From assembly GCA_041488095.1 (NCBI GenBank), contig JBGPOP010000005.1, positions 85,847-149,846 on the forward strand: 64,000 bases of DNA, read 5' to 3'. Of the stretch, positions 61,309-64,000 are shown piece after piece. Origin of the DNA: DASYPQ01 sp041488095 (GTDB lineage: Bacteria; Planctomycetota; UBA1135; GCA-002686595). The notes under the pieces are model-generated. The model was not told the origin of the DNA, searched no databases, and was given only the letters and a program-made list of their open reading frames with translations. Each line of letters opens with the position of its first letter. The first letter of the stretch is position 1. Position numbers and translations under genes: made by a program.

Positions 61309-62313
61309 ATGGCCGTCACCGCGCGACGCCTCGCCCAGGCGCTGTCGAGCACCTCGCTGCACCTCGTGGTGCTCCCGACGGAGGCCTGCAACTTCCGCTG
61401 CTTCTATTGCTACGAGGACTTCCGCCTGGGGCGGATGCGCCCCTCGGTCGTGCGCGGCATCGAACGCCTGCTCGAGGTCCGCGCGCCGTCGCTCGAGCAC
61501 CTCTCGGTCTCCTGGTTCGGCGGCGAGCCGCTGCTCGCGCGGGACCTGATCGTGAGGCTGCTCGAGCACGTCGCGGCGCTGCGCGGAAAGCATCCGCGCC
61601 TGGAGTTCGAATCGGACATGACGACGAACGCGTGGTATCTGGCGCGGCCGCTCTTCGAACGGCTGCTCGCGCTGGGCGTCGCGACCTGGCAGATCTCCTT
61701 CGACGGCCCGCAGGAGGTCCACGACCGCCGGCGCCTGCAGGCGGACGGCAGCGGGACCTTCGCGCGGATCTGGAGGAACGTCTGCGCGCTGCGCGAGGTC
61801 GAAGGCGAGTTCGATTTCCACCTGCGGGTGCACGTCGACCGCGAGAACCGGGCGGCGGTCCCGCGATTCCTGGACCAGTGCCAGGCGGCGTTCGGACGCG
61901 ATCCGCGCTTCCGGATGTTCCTGCGACCGCTGTCGCGCCTGGGCGGGCCGAACGACGAGAGCATCGCCGTGCTGGCCGAGGAGGAGGATGCGGCGCTCGA
62001 GTGCGCGCGCTCGCAGGCGCGGGAGCGCGGGCTCGGGCTCCTCCAGCCCGGATTGGAGGACGCGATCTGCCACGCGGCCTGGGGCAACTCGTTCGTGGTG
62101 CGCGCGGATGGAAGGATATCGAAGTGCACGGTGGCGCTCGCCCATCCGGCAAACGACATCGGGCGGCTGCACGAGGACGGGCGGCTCGAGATCGATGCGC
62201 CGAAGGCCCGGCCGTGGCTGCGCGGGCTCCGATCGGGACAGGCGATCGAGCTCCTGTGTCCGATGATCGGGCTGGCGGATCCGTCGATCGAGCTGGCGGA
62301 GCGACGAGCATGA
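61309..62313 (+). CDS. Radical SAM enzyme with short SPASM-like tail
   Basis: This 334-residue protein has the SAM-cluster motif CNFRCFYC (Cys27, Cys31, Cys34), SWFGGEPLL, and late segments FVVRADGRISKCTVALAHPANDIGRL and LLCP, similar to peptide-modifying SPASM enzymes. The usual further CxxC pair at the end is missing and the protein stops about 20 residues after LLCP. Auxiliary cluster binding is therefore uncertain. It overlaps the FG-GAP gene by ATGA. Confidence 0.8.
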   Translation: MAVTARRLAQALSSTSLHLVVLPTEACNFRCFYCYEDFRLGRMRPSVVRGIERLLEVRAPSLEHLSVSWFGGEPLLARDLIVRLLEHVAALRGKHPRLEFESDMTTNAWYLARPLFERLLALGVATWQISFDGPQEVHDRRRLQADGSGTFARIWRNVCALREVEGEFDFHLRVHVDRENRAAVPRFLDQCQAAFGRDPRFRMFLRPLSRLGGPNDESIAVLAEEEDAALECARSQARERGLGLLQPGLEDAICHAAWGNSFVVRADGRISKCTVALAHPANDIGRLHEDGRLEIDAPKARPWLRGLRSGQAIELLCPMIGLADPSIELAERRA

Positions 62314-63992
62314 ACGCAGCTAGGTTCCTGTCGGTCATTCTGGCGAGCCTCATTTGGAGCCGCGAAGGCTTCTCGCAGTGCCAGGTGCAGAAGCTCGTGG
62401 CATCGGACATGCAGCAATCGGATCGATTTGGCACGTCTGGTGCTATCGATGGAGACTGGGCGGCGGTCGGAGCTCCCGACAACCAAGGCTCCGGATCCGT
62501 TTACGTCTACCAGCGCGTTGGCTCAAGCTGGTTGGAGAAACAGAAGCTCCAGGCCAACGACGCGGCCATCGGCGACGTTTTTGGATCCTCGGTTGCCCTC
62601 GCTGGGAGCACTTTGGTAATCGGAACCCCGAATAGTAGCCCAAGCGGAATTCTCGCGGCGGGGGCCGCTTACGTGTTCGAGCTAGTAGGTTCCACATGGA
62701 TACAGACCGCGAAGATCGTCTCAGGCGACCCGGACGGAGGGGACATCTTCGGAACAAGCCTGGCGACCACCGGCGATCGAATCCTGATCTCAGCTCCTGA
62801 AGACGATGAGAGTGGTCTTGACGCGGGAGCGGCCTACATCTTCGACCGCGTAGGCACTGCCTGGGTCCAGACAAGGAAGTTGATGGGGAGTGACACAATC
62901 TTCTTCGATGGGTTTGGCCATTCAGTCATCCTCTTGGGCGATCAGGCATTGATCGGTGTACCTTGGAAGCAGGGCCCTGCGGGTACACAACAAGGAGCCG
63001 CGTACGTGTTCGAGAATGGGACGAGCGGCTGGGCGCAGACCCAAAAGCTGCTCGCCGGCGATGGAGCGTCGTATGATCATTTCGGCCTCTCAGTCGCACT
63101 TCTTGGTACGCGTGCAGTCGTGGGGGCGCCAGGCCGTAGCCACCAGGGCGCTGGACATGGAGGAGCGATCTATGCATTTGAGAAGTCGATCTCGGGTTGG
63201 ACGCAGACGCAAGAGCTCTGGTCGGATGATGTGGGTGTCAATGATCAATGTGGAGGCTCCATGGCTTCCTCGAGTGATCACCTCATTGGGGGTTCGAACT
63301 TCGGGGACAAGGGCTCTGCCTATGACTTCCGTCTTTCCGGATCGACCTGGATTCAGGCCGGCAAGTTGCTTGCCCAGGACGCGGACTACAGTGACGTCTT
63401 CGGTGTTTCTGTAGCCCTCTCAGGCGACACTGTGCTCGTCGGGGCTCCCGGCGTAGATGACGCATGCACGAACAATCCGAACTGCGAATCCGGCGCAGCC
63501 TACGTCTTTGAACTGGCCCCTACCGCCGTTCAGTACGGCCACTGCCCCAGCGGCGCTCCTTGCAACAACGTCGACAACCACGGCGGCTGCCGCAACTCCA
63601 CCGGCCAAGGCGCGATCTTCGCCGCGTGTGGCACTGGTAGCGTCACTACCGACGACCTCCAGCTCGAAGTGACTCACTGCCCACCCAACAAGCTGACCTT
63701 GCTCTTCATGGGACCTGGCCAGTTGACGACAATCTACGGCGATGGCATTCGCGTCGCCTCTGCCCTGAACGGCGTCGGCGTCTATCGCTTCGGGGGCGCC
63801 TATTCGGACTCGCTTGGCAGGGTGATCCGCGGTCCGGGGATCGTCGCCCAGAGCCAGAGCTTCCCTCAAACCGCCGGCCACATCCAGCCCGGCTCGACCT
63901 GGAACTTCCAGATCTGGTACCGCGACCCCCAAGGCCCTTGCCACAGCGGGACCAACTTCTCGAACGGCGTGCAGGTGGTCTTCACGCCCTGA
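62310..63992 (+). CDS. Exported FG-GAP beta-propeller protein with shared C-terminal domain
   Basis: This 560-residue protein has a signal peptide (about 1-22). About six or seven FG-GAP repeats of about 55-60 residues follow (each with a DxFGxSVAxxG-type start and GAAYVFE end), and a C-terminal domain of about 145 residues with GGCRNSTGQGA and NGVQVVFTP, the same as in 56698-57549. The gene is lower in GC than its neighbours. It overlaps the radical SAM gene by ATGA, an odd pairing. It ends eight bases before the window edge. Confidence 0.85.
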   Translation: MNAARFLSVILASLIWSREGFSQCQVQKLVASDMQQSDRFGTSGAIDGDWAAVGAPDNQGSGSVYVYQRVGSSWLEKQKLQANDAAIGDVFGSSVALAGSTLVIGTPNSSPSGILAAGAAYVFELVGSTWIQTAKIVSGDPDGGDIFGTSLATTGDRILISAPEDDESGLDAGAAYIFDRVGTAWVQTRKLMGSDTIFFDGFGHSVILLGDQALIGVPWKQGPAGTQQGAAYVFENGTSGWAQTQKLLAGDGASYDHFGLSVALLGTRAVVGAPGRSHQGAGHGGAIYAFEKSISGWTQTQELWSDDVGVNDQCGGSMASSSDHLIGGSNFGDKGSAYDFRLSGSTWIQAGKLLAQDADYSDVFGVSVALSGDTVLVGAPGVDDACTNNPNCESGAAYVFELAPTAVQYGHCPSGAPCNNVDNHGGCRNSTGQGAIFAACGTGSVTTDDLQLEVTHCPPNKLTLLFMGPGQLTTIYGDGIRVASALNGVGVYRFGGAYSDSLGRVIRGPGIVAQSQSFPQTAGHIQPGSTWNFQIWYRDPQGPCHSGTNFSNGVQVVFTP

Positions 63993-64000
63993 TAATCGTC

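Overview
The window is a GC-rich (roughly 65-70% by eye), densely packed bacterial chromosome segment. Three things point to the Planctomycetota within the PVC superphylum, probably a deep, little-studied lineage. First, 13636-14016 encodes a protein whose N-terminus matches the PVC 'small basic protein' family. Second, a Cys-containing C-terminal domain that I recall from secreted proteins of deep planctomycetes is present twice (56698-57549 and 62310-63992). Third, there is an unusual number of TPR, FG-GAP/ASPIC, secretin and CHAT proteins. The placement is an inference. No rRNA, tRNA, insertion sequence or CRISPR array was seen.

Layout. 1-25668 is a mixed region: a HAD hydrolase (cut by the window edge), two tandem TPR-secretin lipoproteins, a family 4 uracil-DNA glycosylase, several TPR lipoproteins, a CRTAC1-like FG-GAP protein, the small basic protein, QueE, an AmpG-like permease, a squalene-cyclase-fold lipoprotein with a cysteine-free redoxin tail, the GTPase Der, three glycosyltransferases, a haem-binding protein and a HEAT-repeat lipoprotein. 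25933-40482 is a division and cell-wall (dcw) cluster: mraZ, rsmH, ftsL-like, ftsI, murE, murF, mraY, ftsW, a LysM gene, a small unknown gene, murG, murC, murB. MurE carries the DNPR motif of meso-diaminopimelate enzymes. With the AmpG-like permease this indicates conventional peptidoglycan. murD, ddl, ftsQ, ftsA and ftsZ are absent from the cluster.

40544-43063 holds two paralogous toxin-antitoxin-like gene pairs around a putative lipoprotein. 43102-46236 holds a small unknown gene, thrS (without its TGS domain and with a structured leader) and a membrane protein.

46292-56522 is the most striking region: ten co-directional, mostly overlapping genes reading leftward from a GbsR/MarR-like regulator. 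They encode a FabF-like ketosynthase, an ACP, two CrtI/RetSat-like flavoproteins, a FabG-like reductase, a FabI-like reductase, and OleB, OleC and OleD of olefin biosynthesis. OleA and a dehydratase are missing. It looks like one pathway joining ACP-dependent chain building to beta-lactone/olefin formation.

56698-63992 encodes secreted proteins and a second candidate system: a secreted TPR-CHAT protease, a 139-residue basic protein, a radical SAM enzyme with a short SPASM-like tail, and a secreted FG-GAP protein. The last three are tightly spaced or overlapping.
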